This document shows, piece by piece, positions 24,846 through 37,439 of a stretch of 64,000 nucleotides of DNA. Within the stretch, counting starts at the first letter, position 1, and the number at the start of each line of letters is the position of its first letter. The notes beneath the pieces are model-generated. The model was not told the origin of the DNA, ran no database searches, and was given only the letters and a program-made list of their open reading frames with translations. The position numbers were made by a program, and so were the translations under genes. Source of the stretch: Fasciolopsis buskii (taxonomy: Eukaryota; Platyhelminthes; Trematoda; Plagiorchiida; Fasciolidae); assembly GCA_008360955.1 (NCBI GenBank), contig LUCM01004022.1:485882-549881 (forward strand), in the 5' to 3' direction.

Positions 24846-27742
24846 TCCCGAATTGCTGTCTGCGTGAATTGAAGTGAAAATGGATTAGCATCGGGAATCA
24901 ACCGTGGCTACAATAAACTAGGTATATTCTTCATTCTCATCATACCGACCACAAACGTTTGATTACAGTACACAACTTTCCATAGTGACAAACACGAGTT
25001 TGTCCAACGTGTACGGTTACGGTTCACATACTGTCTGATGACCTCCGACGGATTTCGATCATCTACTGAGTCGACCAAGCGGCCACAGTTCGTGGCCGTC
25101 GATGGCTGTCAGACAAACTGACTCAGTCTCCAACATCAAATTTTATTTCCCTTTTTCCCCTACAGATCAGATAAATATTAATGACCACAGATGTCTCGGT
25201 TACAAAGTCCAAGCGTACATTCGTTACATTCGATACAGACTAATCAGTTTGTACACACTTGCATTTTATGGAGTTGAGACGGTTTTGCATTGTCTCACTC
25301 ATTACACTCATGCTTCAAACGTGGGTTGGAAAATCTGGGCTACAAGAACCCCCCGGGTTAAGCTACCACGTGATTTGCGTGGGATTTCGCGTGTACAGAC
25401 GTCCGATTTTCAGTCAGAGAATAGAAGCATTCACCACCTCATCAAAATAGAGTGCGTGTGTATGTGTGTAAGTAAAATGCCGGCACAAAACCACATTTAC
25501 CAGAGATTGTGAAGAAAGCTAGACGAGACTTGCTCCTATTGGTTGGAATTTGGGATGGGTAAGAAACGTCAAATTCCTGTTGATATTTATCCGGAGTATG
25601 AGTATGAAGCAAAAAGTAGCACATGTCCTCTTGTGAGAACGGGATTTAGAAAGATTGCCGTGCAGCGCATGAGAAGAGTTCGCAAAAAATGTTCTGTGCA
25701 AATTTCCCACAGGCAACTATCTCCATATCACATAGTTTGGTGGTTAGTTCGTTCAGTGGAATGATATTTAACAGACTTCGGGCTAAAAATTTTGAAATCT
25801 TTCAACAAATCGGTGAAAACGATAGGCGAACAGTAATAGAGAGTGGGAAAACCATTGGTCAACAAAAAAGGAGATAGTGTTTTGTCTACGGTGGAATTGT
25901 CACGATCGCTCTATGTAGAACGATGGCTTTATACTTTGTTTTAGACAATTAGAAGTATGAGATGAACATGGCAACTGATTTGAAAACTGCCATGTAGTCA
26001 GCTAGCTGAGGTAATTGTATCGCCTACTCATTACCAGCTCAGTCGACAACATCGTTTTCGACAAATAAGTATCACAATATGTCCATGGAAGTCTTCGAAA
26101 GAGTATAACTGGTCCTCTCTATTGGTTCATAACTATACGCCGCCTGTTATCGACCGTATGTGAGCGCCGCGTCCAGTCGAAGTTAGTATCCGACCAGTTT
26201 CTTAGAGAAAGTGAGTACGATTCCCCTCTGTAATATGTTTGGCATAAGGATAGATGAACAAATTTTCACGGAAGCACACGAATGCTTTCGCGGTTTTTGT
26301 CGCTCTTCAGGTAAGCGTACGCGGTATTCATTTATCCAACCATTCCCATGCTAGTGCACTGCACTCCTTTCTTAGTTTCTCACTAGAATCTCATTTGAAT
26401 GGTTAGAAGCGTGAATGGATCATAAGTGGATTTAAGAATCACATGGTAATTGGTTGGGGCATTTTGTTTGGTCACTTAAGGCTAACGTTAAGGAAGGGGA
26501 CACAAGGCTCCGTTTGCAATTCCTGTTAGATATCACCATCCATCTCAAATAGCTCATGTAAACCAATTGGTGATAAGCGATCGTAAAGCCTAAATTCACC
26601 GTACCAAACAACTGATGTCTACTCTTTGCCAAAAGCATATTGTTGACTATTTACAAAACTTTATTGCATCATTCACTTACAAAGTTGGATTTAATTCTAA
26701 CGACAGGGCAGACAGAGTGGCGGTGGACAGATTAGCAAGCCCAACATTAGACTGTGCTTTTATCAACGACAGAAACGAAATTGAATGAGTGCAATTCAAA
26801 ACCGGCTTTGTAAACGCCATATTTGGGCAAAAGTCTTGTTTATACCAACCAAACCCATCCTGTTACTGATATGCCACTGTCCAGCGCAGTTTAACTTAAT
26901 TTTTCGATTAATGTGAGCGAAAAAAAAATCTAGATTTTGGTTGTTTGGACGTCACATTCACGAAGTGGCCTAATGGGACCCTACGATGAATTCGTACCCA
27001 TAGAATGGTAACATTCGATGGCCATTATTTACGTTTGTAAGTTTTAAACCATGCTAATGCAGTTGCTCACGCAAAGCTCTCGAAGAAGAAAGTATCAATT
27101 ATCACAACATTCATACACAATGTTTACCCAACAAAATTCATCTATGTCCAGAGTCGGAAAAGACTGGAGTGTAACCCAATCCACGTGGCGGATAAGAAAT
27201 TTGTTCAAATCAAACTGGTCTTCCAGATGGACCGCATTCTCAGCTTTTCGTGTCGGAAACTTACTCGACTGCCAACTGCCAGCTGAAGAGTTTCGCATCA
27301 TGTCACCTACCCGGTAGATTATGTTGCAGTAACGCGAATATGGTCGACCAACGCGTTGTGCTTAAATTTCGATTTATCAATTTGTCTGCAATTGCTTTGG
27401 CACTTAAATCGACAAAACAGACCAAAGTTTTTCACAACGGAATTCCGGAAATATTCTTTGATGGTTGGTCCGGTTCGCAACCCAAAGCAAATGTGATCAT
27501 TATCCTGATCACAAGAGTAATCGAGCACAAAGTAGATAATATTTCATATTTTTGACTTTTATTATTCAATTACAATCGGAAGGTCAGCTAACTTTGTGAG
27601 CAGAAACTTATTAGACAATGTGTGTTTTCCATGGACATGATACTAGTCGTTTGTTGTACGCTCGCTCATTACTGTTGATACCTAAACAATACTTAGTTTG
27701 CAGGTTATTTTATGGAACCGGGAGGAAACAGTAATGCTAAAT
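24846..27742. other. No gene recognised
   Basis: A good acceptor-like tract (ttccctttttcccctacag) at about 25166 on the plus strand is followed by an open frame to 25512. The translation is not recognised and no donor stands out. Confidence 0.45.
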
Positions 27743-27908
27743 CTTTTGTCTTTTATCTTTTACTTCCTTTATTAATGAAACAACAATGTACATCAATTTT
27801 CAGGAAGGAGCCGCGACCGGCAGAGAGCTTCCAAGTGGGGAAATTGACCGGCGGTGGGAGGATTCGAACCTGCGATTTTCATGTCCGAACGCCACGACCT
27901 TATCCGTC
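27743..27908 (-). repeat. SINE family A copy, 5' truncated
   Basis: The minus strand begins at CGGATAAGGTCGTGGCGTTC, has B-box GGTTCGAATCC, the CACCGCCGGTCAATTTCC body and the TTTCATTAATAAAGG tail with AAAAGATAAAAGA. The first bases of the A-box are gone. Confidence 0.75.
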
Positions 27909-30705
27909 GGAAACTTTGATACCCTTTGTTTACGGTTTAGTCATCTTAACTAGCTATTTTATTACTCGGCATTCAGAAGAGTGAATTACCTCTGAAATTT
28001 CTAGTGCTACAGAATCTACTCTCGTTAAACCGCGTTTTCGTTGGACTTCCAGTGTCAGTCATTTGCCTGGATTTCATATAATGAGGTTGCTCTCAGTTTA
28101 TCATTACTGGTCCCACCATAGGAATGAACTGAAAGCTAAATGAAAGAAATGTAGACCCAAGGGGTCCGCAAAGACTGAAGCAGTTTAATCTATCATACTT
28201 AAAGAGTGTGGTTCGTGTTTAGCTAAGCCTCTCAGAGATTTTCTCGACACGTAACCTGCCAGAAGACAATTGCCTAAAGCTTTCAACTAACTGTAGATCA
28301 CATACACTGAAGCCTTGATGGTTGAAAGAAAATCTGATGACAGCTACTAGTGTCCCGACTTAACTGATTCTTTGTGTGTCATTACCCTTGTATTCTTCTG
28401 ATCCGTTACTCAATGCAATTAGATGTAAGCATATTGTCTTTCCACTTGCCAAATAAAGTCATTCACCTTTCATGGGAAGTAGCAAGTCAGTTCTACAAAT
28501 TGACAACAAAGTAGCGCCCAAAGTTAGGGCCTCCACCTGCCTCAGAATGGTTCGGGGTCGGTGCTCGGGTTCCAAGTTGGCCACCCTTCCCGAGCACCTC
28601 TCAAAATGTTCCTAAATAGCTGTACGTCTCACACAACCTCTGCTGAGGGCGCTCTACGAACTGCATTCTCGCGGTGAAGGCGTTTTCACAGGGTTGCCCA
28701 CCGGGTTGACTGGTCATTGGTAGTCAGTCTAACGGAGACATTTAAATCACGATTCCAGACAAACCACAGTCGGCATACATAACGTACATCTGTATGCCCT
28801 GTGGTATTCGTGGCACAGGAGTATGCCGGACACCGAGATATCTGGCCTCGTCTGAAGGGCGCATGAACTGAGTGATCAGTCACCAGTCCCCGGGGGGTAC
28901 GGATCTCACAATCCGTCCCGCCACCTTGCAGGTTAAGCTTTGGATAGCTAAAGGCTTCGGTCGGGGATCTCTAACAACCTAGCAGTATTGCTCTCACACA
29001 CAAATCATGAATCTACATGATCGTACCCTTTCGTTGAAGAATTCTTCATAAAATCGCTCTCCTCAGTTTCCGTTCCGCAAGCAGGCACTCTGAGATTCAT
29101 TCGTCGCCTTATCTTTTCTCCTCCCACTGACGTAAAATCAGTCCACGGTCCCAAATAACTTAAGAGGCTTATGCCTACGCTCACTGATGCCGCAGCTCTC
29201 CTCCAACCACGCTCACCATTCAAGTTTGAAATGCATGACGAGCACGTCTTCGTACGCATAGGTTAGCAAGCAGTTCTAGCTAGAACACTAGAAACTATTG
29301 ATACTGATGTCTGCCGCGCATGGAAAACCCATGTTTGTTAGCCCAGTCAAGCAACGAAACAATTACCCACCATAAAAGATGTCACTCATTATTCGCGCTA
29401 TTCTGGAGTCACTGAAATTGAGTAGGGGTCAGAATAGCTTTGAAATAATAAAGCGGAGACTGATCTGTTAGAATAAATTCCAGTTGATAGTTGGTTACGT
29501 GCTGTAGGCATCAGAAGCAAGTGCAATTTAGGCGAACACGAGCTGTCAAACTATGCATTTTTGTGATTTTTCGTGTATACCCCTTTCAGGCTAGAGCCCA
29601 GATGCCGAACAAAAACGAATTCTACTAGCGCCTTCATGACCTAATAAGAACGGTACAAAAAACGGATACTGTCTTCTTAGACAGGGAACTAAATGATAAG
29701 GTCGGCAACATTGCGCCCAGTAAATATCACCGAGAAGGTTATTTTTGTCTCGATGAAACTAGGTTCTTGACCACTCGCCATAAACTTTCAGTTCAGGGAC
29801 CGATGGTGATTCGATTTTTTAATGTCATTAGAGTATATGGCAGGGGGGTGGTAACCCTCCTTCACAGATGTGACTGAGAATCTTAATTAGCATGTGTACT
29901 AGTGCAAAATTCAGTGTCAGCATTCACTTCTAGCACTATCATCTAGAGCGTTGTTAGTTCCACAAATTTTTCACCCGTTCAACTGACCCGTGCTTCACCA
30001 GTAACTTATTACTACATTCTCAATCTTATGAACAGTTTAAATCTAGACAGTCCAATGACGCCTAAGCATGACAATAAAATAGCTTATTGGAACGTGACTG
30101 GGACCTGTAATGAAGGCAAAAATTGCTGAGGATTAACGTAACTATTTGATGAATCTTGACACACGTTCCAAGCGGGAGTTGGGAAAACTGCTGCTTGATT
30201 TTCCCATCTTTAGGACCCAGGTTTTCCTTGTCGGAGTAGCAAGAGGAAACAGATTTTTTTGTTATTGAACGATCTAATTCAACCACATGTGACAGGATCG
30301 GAAAATGTGAAGTCTACTTTGGTTAACTCGTCCCACCAATTAAAAGGCACTGAGTTGGCAAGGAATGGGTCATTTGAATCAACTAAGAGGATTAGAGTTG
30401 GATACAATTTGTCTGAAATAACAACCTGACAACGATACGCGATCGGTCATTCTTGAAAGAACGTGTAAAAATGGAAGTTACCCTGAATGAAAACTCCAAA
30501 TTTGCAAGAATCAAAACAGAGAAAAACAGAACCAGCGAAACAGAAACGCCACTAGCTAAGGGATTAAGATACCTTGAATAAGAAAGCTCTAATTGGCTTG
30601 AGCACCTACTAAGGAACTAGACCCGCGGGCATTACCATTCCAAGATTGAATAGTGTCAAATGTCCACAAGGTAAGATTCTCAGTTCGGCCTATTCTCCAC
30701 CTTAC
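27909..30705. other. No gene recognised; GC-richer block at 28.5-29.3 kb
   Basis: The stretch 28530-28980 is GC-richer and reads like decayed repeat DNA (for example cgggttccaagttggccacc). The minus-strand frame 29259-29005 is open but unrecognised. Confidence 0.45.
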
Positions 30706-30895
30706 CAATGGAACGCATCAAATCTTCTATGTTAAAGTATAGCTTAAAAGGTACGTTTACACTGGCACAGCTGATATAGGATGTAAATGCGAGCGGAAAA
30801 CCCAGGTTCGCACTAGACACAGCATCATTACTCTCTAACGACCCAATCATTTGCATAACCGAATAAAAAGTAACGGGATCCATATCGGTATTTCC
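30706..30895 (-). CDS. Candidate exon of an ABCB-type transporter (first transmembrane region)
   Basis: The open stretch runs from an acceptor (catctag) to a donor (TTG|gtaagg), 190 nt, phase 0 to phase 1. It reads MDPVTFYSVMQMIGSLES, a hydrophobic stretch NLGFPLAFTSYIS, then NIEDLMRSI. In the ABCB family the N-terminal membrane domain has the order IGSLxA...GxxxPLxF...DLM, which this resembles. It joins in phase with the exon at 22169-21990 (the split codon becomes Asp). The similarity is modest and comes from memory of family patterns. No nucleotide-binding-domain exon was found, so this may be a fragment or another multi-pass protein. Confidence 0.4.
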
Positions 30896-32796
30896 CTAGA
30901 TGATCTATGACAACTGCTATTTTTGCACCCATACACAAAAAGTCCAGTTTACAATAAACAAGATAGAATAGAAATGGGATCGCTTGTCGGAACATCGTCG
31001 TGCAACATAGGATAACAAATTTGAAGAACAGTTCACCGAAAACGTCAATCAACGGAATCACTTTGCATAACTTATTTGCGGATGACAACTGCGCATGACA
31101 AGTGATGGGCCCGGACCAGCTGTCAAACACGTTTAACTAGGTTCATCCGAACATATGGTTTGGTCAAAAGTACGATTAACTAGCCCACAAAGATTTACAT
31201 CTAACTCGAAATAAGATGGCTCCGTGCAACAGTCAGTGCACGAGAAGCGAATAAGAAATGGATAGTATATCCATTTCCATAATATTGGACCATATTGGGC
31301 AAAAATGAACCTCATTCTTTGCCCTAAGAAAAACGTAAAATGATGCAGTACGTTGATAGAAGAGAGACCAGTATACAACATTACCTTTCAATATTGATAT
31401 GCTACGAGCGGCATTACAAAGCAGATCAATGTGTATCAATACGACGTCTCATCCGTCTAGACAAGACTTTTTTTGCATCTAAACCAACTGTTTATTTTAA
31501 TTTTAGAAACAAAGTGCCCGTATTTGCAGCCTTGTTCCGTGTTTATTAATTCACGTGTTTCCGTGGGACAACGTGCCACCCTATAACCCCTAACGCACTC
31601 AGGTCTACCAGAAGGACCGCATTAAGTTTCCGGGAAATAAACTGGAATTACGTTTTCACTACTGAAACGTTTCTCAGTAATTAGCAATTTCGAAAATTTG
31701 ATATAATCTGCCCTAAGATCGACGATACTCTTGCGAACACAGACACAAACATCAACCAGTGCGATTTTTACGTGAAAGTAGTCCCTAGGTTGAAAATTCA
31801 AAAGAACAGTTGAACCAAGCCAAGCACACACAAACTCGCGTCCATGTTGAGGGCGGGATATCGTTGCTTGAATGCAACCTTTTTACGGTGCCATAGCAGC
31901 ACAGTGATTCACCCAACCTACTCCGGGATACATGAGTACTCTAGTTGGAAAGCGAAAGAAGTATATAGGACTGAGACTTGGAGTTCAGCCACGCACACAC
32001 ACACATATATATATATTTACGCATCTTCCTATCACGTGAGGGCACGCTCCGATGTTTAGGCGTCCTGGATAATTGAATTTTTAGCTGGAAGCCATCCTGG
32101 ACAACCGGGTGCCGGAATCATGTGATCAGTTCGAAGCACATAAGAGAAAACTCACTGGGCGCACAGATTTTCAATTTTAACTTGTACTCACACGGGGATA
32201 CACGGCTTGTGCAAAAACGTTGTGATCCTTATGCCCACTACAAACTGCCGAGTTCGCAATTCACTTCAGAGGTTTTGTGTTTCTCGTTTTGCGCATTTAC
32301 CTGCAAATAATATCAGCACTTTTTATGCACTATCGTAATTCGCAATTGAGTTGTACGATGAGGAAGTCAGCCATAACAACTTTGAGGCCCCAGCCACCGT
32401 GAAAATGCCCTCGCTTTGTGTTTTACATCCCCGCTTGTGGTTCGCACATATAGAAGTAATTTTCCGCATTCATCGCGTCCGTTCTCAGTTTGTAATGTGC
32501 TCCTATGTGATGCAGAGGTCTTACAAAATAGATGACTCACTGTTACGGCGTTCGTGGATGCAGAAACTTCTTTCTTTAACTACAGAAGTTTTGATATCCT
32601 TCGAAGATGATGGCAGAATTAACTGAGGCCGTCGACAGAAGGTTTGACACATATCAAAAAACGTTCGTCGTCGCGCCATAGACCATTTAGAAGACGTTCT
32701 CCTGTTCCATCCTATTGTTGATATCATCAGCTCGTCTATTTCAGTCTCCATGTAACTTCAAATCCATTTCTGTGGGAGTCACAAAACCTGTCAGTA
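30896..32796. other. No gene recognised
   Basis: Contains a short TA tract near 32000. The right end (32.3-32.8 kb) may be 5' sequence of the Gypsy-like remnant but no capsid or zinc-knuckle motif was seen. Confidence 0.5.
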
Positions 32797-33500
32797 ATGG
32801 CAATCAGTGCCACTGGCTCTGAAGCTGGCCGTCTGTTCAACATTTCTGATAGGTCTAGCTCAGTGAAGTATACAATTAATACCGATGCTCAGATAGGTTT
32901 GATCCCTGTTCCTCCAAGCCAACATGATCTACATATTACAATCCTCACTCTCCGGGCAGCCAACGGTACCCCCATAAAGACATATGGTCAAAAACCACTG
33001 ACACTTGATCTAGTTTTAAGGCGATGTTTTCCCTGAGTTTCTGTGGTTGCTGATGTCTTCATACGGATTTTCTGAATCGACATTCTTCTTGATGCTGATC
33101 TTGCGGTCGATGCAAAACATCGTATTTTCTTAAACAACAGTGCATCCCTGCAAGCGAACATCTACGCTTGCATCCCTTTTCTTGGAATTAGTCCGACGAC
33201 ACTCCACTCAACATATTCTTCCATCGTGGACGAATCCCCTTCAGTAACTGCCCCAGAGATGCCCCCAACTACAACACCACATGACCTTCAGCCAAATGTT
33301 ATTGCTAAAGGACCCCAGATAAGAGCACGCTCGGCTAGACAGTCACTCGAGAGACTTTCTTCAACCAAAGTAGAACTTGGACATATGCTGAGAGTTGGCC
33401 GCTACCCGACCCCACATATTCACGATTTTCTCAAAACTCAATCTGGTATGAGCGCATTATCACATATCTGTAGTAGCGGAGGACATTCAAAGAACTGCCG
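32797..33500 (+). mobile_element. Ty3/Gypsy-type LTR retrotransposon remnant (protease and start of reverse transcriptase)
   Basis: The frame from 32797 carries EAGRLFNISDRSSSVKYTIN, then NTDAQIGLIP where Gypsy proteases have DTGAxxSVIP. Then comes RAANGTPIKTYGQKPLTLDL, typical of the retropepsin core, with decayed DILLDADL downstream. From 33226 the region preceding the reverse transcriptase appears (KGPQIRARSARQSLERLSS, VELGHMLRVG). It jumps straight to YPTPHIHDFLKTQSGM, so about one reverse-transcriptase block is deleted. The active-site residues DTG are lost. Stops separate the two parts. Confidence 0.6.
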
Positions 33501-34879
33501 TCACGACAAATACTTTTTCATTGTCAGAGGTGATCACAGACACTGTAAGTATTGAACAGTCAAAAGCAACATTTCTTGATTCGGACTACATGATTGGAGA
33601 TTCTTTCAAAAATCACCCGTCTCCGTACCTGTTGCTCCCAAGTGCCTTCAGAATGGCGAACGGAATACCCGACAGAGACTTGACAAAAAATGTCATACTG
33701 GACTTGGATCATGCATGCATCCATAAGCGAGAGAAACGAAACCCCAAAGTCTGAGTACGGGGCAATAGGCTAGTGAACACATGGGATATCACTTGATGAC
33801 AAGCTGTTCCTCGTTCGCGTATAGCCTGAAGCTTTCATGGGCAAAACAAGAACGATAACCTATCGGTAAACACCTGTCCATTTGACTATACCATCACACA
33901 CCTGATAAACTGATGTGGGTCTATTGAAGTTGTCCAAGAAGTGGCCGTCACACGAGAAGAATTCAGGCACATATTTCGGAAAATTACTTCGGCTCAATAT
34001 GCACCTAGCAGAGCATTTTTCTAGCCGACACAACACAGATATCAAACTGTTCGGGCATGTAGCTAACGTCTGAATTCGTCTTCCTGTTCGTTTAGCTCTC
34101 TTTACTTGCGACGAACAGCTTCCCTCCAAGCATTAATACAGGGACCAACTCGATCACTCAGATCAAGCTGATCCCGCACTCAACATAGCTTCAGATTTGC
34201 GTGCATGTTTGGTTGCGGTGTATGGGTAACTGAGAGAAGTGGCGCCTCCGATTTGGTGGACTATCGTGCCCCATGGGGTATGTACCATTTTTTGTCTCCA
34301 TCAGCCATCCAACACTCCCCTGTGGCTCCACTGTATCTGCGGTCACGGCCCGGCAAACAGCTCGATAGGCGGGCAAAACCAGGTTGAAGGTAACCAAGAC
34401 TAAAACCTTAGTGAGACGGCGCCTAGTAGACAAAAGCGAATGGTTCCGAATGGGCGGATGAGATCTATTGAATCCAACGGCTACCAAGCCAATCCGTCCA
34501 AACAATAGGGTTGCATGGAATCCTGAGTCGCAGTCAGTAATTCCAAATGGCAAATGAGCTTCTATTGAGTCACCGGCAATCATGAACGAAGGTCAGTTCA
34601 GGTTCGCTGGGCATCAAGGAGTGGTGGACTGCGACCAAAAGACGTATGAACCGCTTTGTCGGCCATCGGCTCCCTATATGTGAACGCTCCATTGCCTGAA
34701 AGGTCACAATTGATTGTGCAAGGGCTAGAGGTGTCGAACAAAAGCCGGGCGACACCATTCGCAAGTATCTTCATGAACTTTTCCCCTACAGTTTGCACCC
34801 ATCTTGCTGCCATGTCCCCGGTAAGCGACTCGCCCAGTGAACCAGACACAAACTGGGAATGTAAACCTAAACACAAGGT
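33501..34879. other. Probable mobile-element DNA
   Basis: This is between the Gypsy remnant and the RTE endonuclease. The part from about 34.2 kb is GC-richer and may be the 5' untranslated region of the RTE copy; that is inference from position. Confidence 0.4.
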
Positions 34880-36340
34880 CCCGCATGCATAAAGCACGCT
34901 GGAATACGAAAACGCTTCTGGATACAGGTAGCCAATGCATACCCACGTGTACGTTCTACGATTACGAGATTGATATTACTTGCCTACCCAAGAACGCCTT
35001 CTGAACTCCGGCAGCCGATGTACTCAAGCACCCCAGACGGGTGCATCCTACTGGATGTATCAAAGTGGGTCGGAAGAACCTCACTTTGTTGCTATTGCAA
35101 GAAACAGTCGAGCTCAGAGTGCTTTTATCTCATAGGAACTAGTTTCTCTAAGACTTGCAATGACATAATTCATGAGCACTCCTTTCAACGTAACTGTCAT
35201 TGCAGTCTACGCTACTACTCTACAGGTTAACCAAATGTTGAAGATGCCTTCTACAATGAACTTCAGGTTTTAATCAACCGTATCCCAGGGCGCGACGTTT
35301 CTTACTGCAGGAGATTGAAACTCCCTCAAGGGGCCAGCAGATGAACATACGGCGGGGATTCGGTCTTGGTGAATGATGCAAAAATGGCGACTGCTTGGTC
35401 TCGTCTGCTGATCTCAATCGAATGGTTGTCACCAATACGTGCTCTCAACATCAAAAAAGAAATCTGCTAACATGGTACTCCAGCGACCGTGGGATAGCAC
35501 ATCAGACGGTATTTATCTTGGTAATTCATCGCTCATCATCATCGATCAAAGACTTTCGAGCATATCGCATGGCACAACAGGGAACATCAACGACACGGAC
35601 CGCACACTGCTACGCGCTCGCCTCAAGCTTCACCTTTTAGCTCGACAGAAAATCCAACCACACTGCAGAGTTCATGTTCAAGTTAACCATCTCTGATAAC
35701 GTCAGAACCCTGTCCAACACCATCGCATCTAAATCATCCGAGGTCGACGAAGGTGGGAGCTTAGATGAGCTGTGGATGGGGTTAAAATTATCCATCACCG
35801 ATGCATCCCCTGAACAACTAGACAAAGTCAAATGGAACAGAAAAGACTGGATATCCGCGGCAACTCTTAATCGGTGCCCTAAGGCTAGAGACGCGAAGCA
35901 CCAATGTTCACCCGATTACCACAATTTCCGCCGCAAAGCTACACGCTCAGCAAAGTGAGCGAAAGATATACTGGCATGAAATTGCAGACCGCAGCGCCCG
36001 TTGGAGATTCCGGGAAGCTTTTCAGACCCACGCGCACTTCTTCGGGAAAAGCAAAAGCTTCGCCCTCCACTTTTCAAAATGGCAGTGGTCACCTCCCAAT
36101 ATTTACGTACACATGAGAAACCTGGCTACGAAGGGTAGACGATGCAACCGGCTGGAACTTTTTGACCACTGGTGTTTCCGCTATATGGTAAAATTCAAGT
36201 GGCATGATCACGTCTCAAACGCCGCCGTGCGCCAGCACTGCATGAAAGTCGAACAGTTTTCGTCGATACTGCAAAGATGTTACCTCCATTGACTCGGTCA
36301 CGTTCTCCGCCGGCAGGAGACGGAAATGATGAGGAGCCAA
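34880..36340 (+). mobile_element. RTE-type non-LTR retrotransposon, internally deleted and frameshifted
   Basis: In order along the plus strand: endonuclease start (ARWNTKTLLDTGSQ, about 34.89 kb), mid-endonuclease (VEDAFYNELQVLINRIPGRD), the endonuclease end (NRMVVTNTCSQHQKRNLLTW near 35.41 kb), the linker (SLDELWMGLK...WNRKDWISAATLN near 35.8 kb, then VGDSGKLFRPTRTSSGK near 36.03 kb). It then jumps to the C-terminal tail (ELFDHWCFRYM, VSNAAVRQHC, LGHVLRR at 36.15-36.32 kb). The whole reverse-transcriptase core between 36.07 and 36.13 kb is missing, and the pieces lie in different frames with stops. The SEVRI endonuclease block is replaced by LPKNAF. It cannot move by itself. Confidence 0.8.
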
Positions 36341-37439
36341 TTGACTTCATCCTATTCAGACTGGAAATGAAGTACGTGTTTCCACTACTGACAACATTGT
36401 CAGTAGGAAAAATGAGATCACGAATTTTTTCTATGCCCATCAACAATGACCGTACCGTAAATCAGCCGCAACAACCATGAGCTCCCATGAGCGTACCCAC
36501 GAGCGTATCTGAGAACGGGAGCAATCAAGTCGATCAGCAGTGTAGGTGTTTCATGCTAATCAAAATCAACGGGGTAAGGTGCCTAGACCCGTGAGATGGT
36601 GAGTCTTGAATGCAACAGAAACAGTTGCAATTCGTGTGCGTGCTCATAAGCAATTTATGGTTACAGTAAGTCTTCCTTGGTAGGCTCACCACCAGCTGCC
36701 GCGCCTCGACGAGACAGAGCTGACACACGACATGCGGTAATCCTTCCGCATCCGTTCATCAGCAAACCAGTACCACATGGGTGAGCTCTAAGTGTTTTTC
36801 TTCCCTAGTGGGACAGCAGTCTATGAAATATCGATAATAATCTGCGTCAGGCAGAGAAAAAAGAACTGTCGTAAAATTTCAGCATGAATATGAACAACTC
36901 GGTGGTCACTCTCGGATGTGATTGATTTCCTCTATGGAAAATATGTCCTCGGCATAGTTTATTCATTCAACCTTGTGTAAATGGTGGCCTTCTTTGGTTT
37001 AAAACGTTGGATTTGCCTAAATATAAAAATTTCCATTGACCGAGGTTTTTTATCAGTTCACTATTTTCCACATTGTTCGTAGCTCGTGGCTTGACAGCCA
37101 CGAAAACAACGTAAACGATCAGAGGCGAGGTCAACCTTGATATGAATGGAGATCTCATATGAATGAAAATCCGCCATTTCATGATTAACAATGGGTACTA
37201 AACCCAAGTTAACCTGAGATATCCCGATTATCAAATTAGCAAGTTCAGCTTGTAAACACCAGCGTAGTGATTCGAATATGCAACAAAATAAGTGGTCCTG
37301 TTGAACAAACAAGCTTGTTATCATTTAGGAATGTAAACTAGGATCAGTTATAAGATCCTTCCAAAAAACGTTGATAAAGTTTTCGAGTAAAATTTTATTC
37401 TTATGTTCAAACCAGTTTACTCCGACAACCAAAGTCACC
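36341..37439. other. No gene recognised
   Basis: Probably the 3' end of the RTE copy followed by unclassified AT-leaning DNA. Confidence 0.45.
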
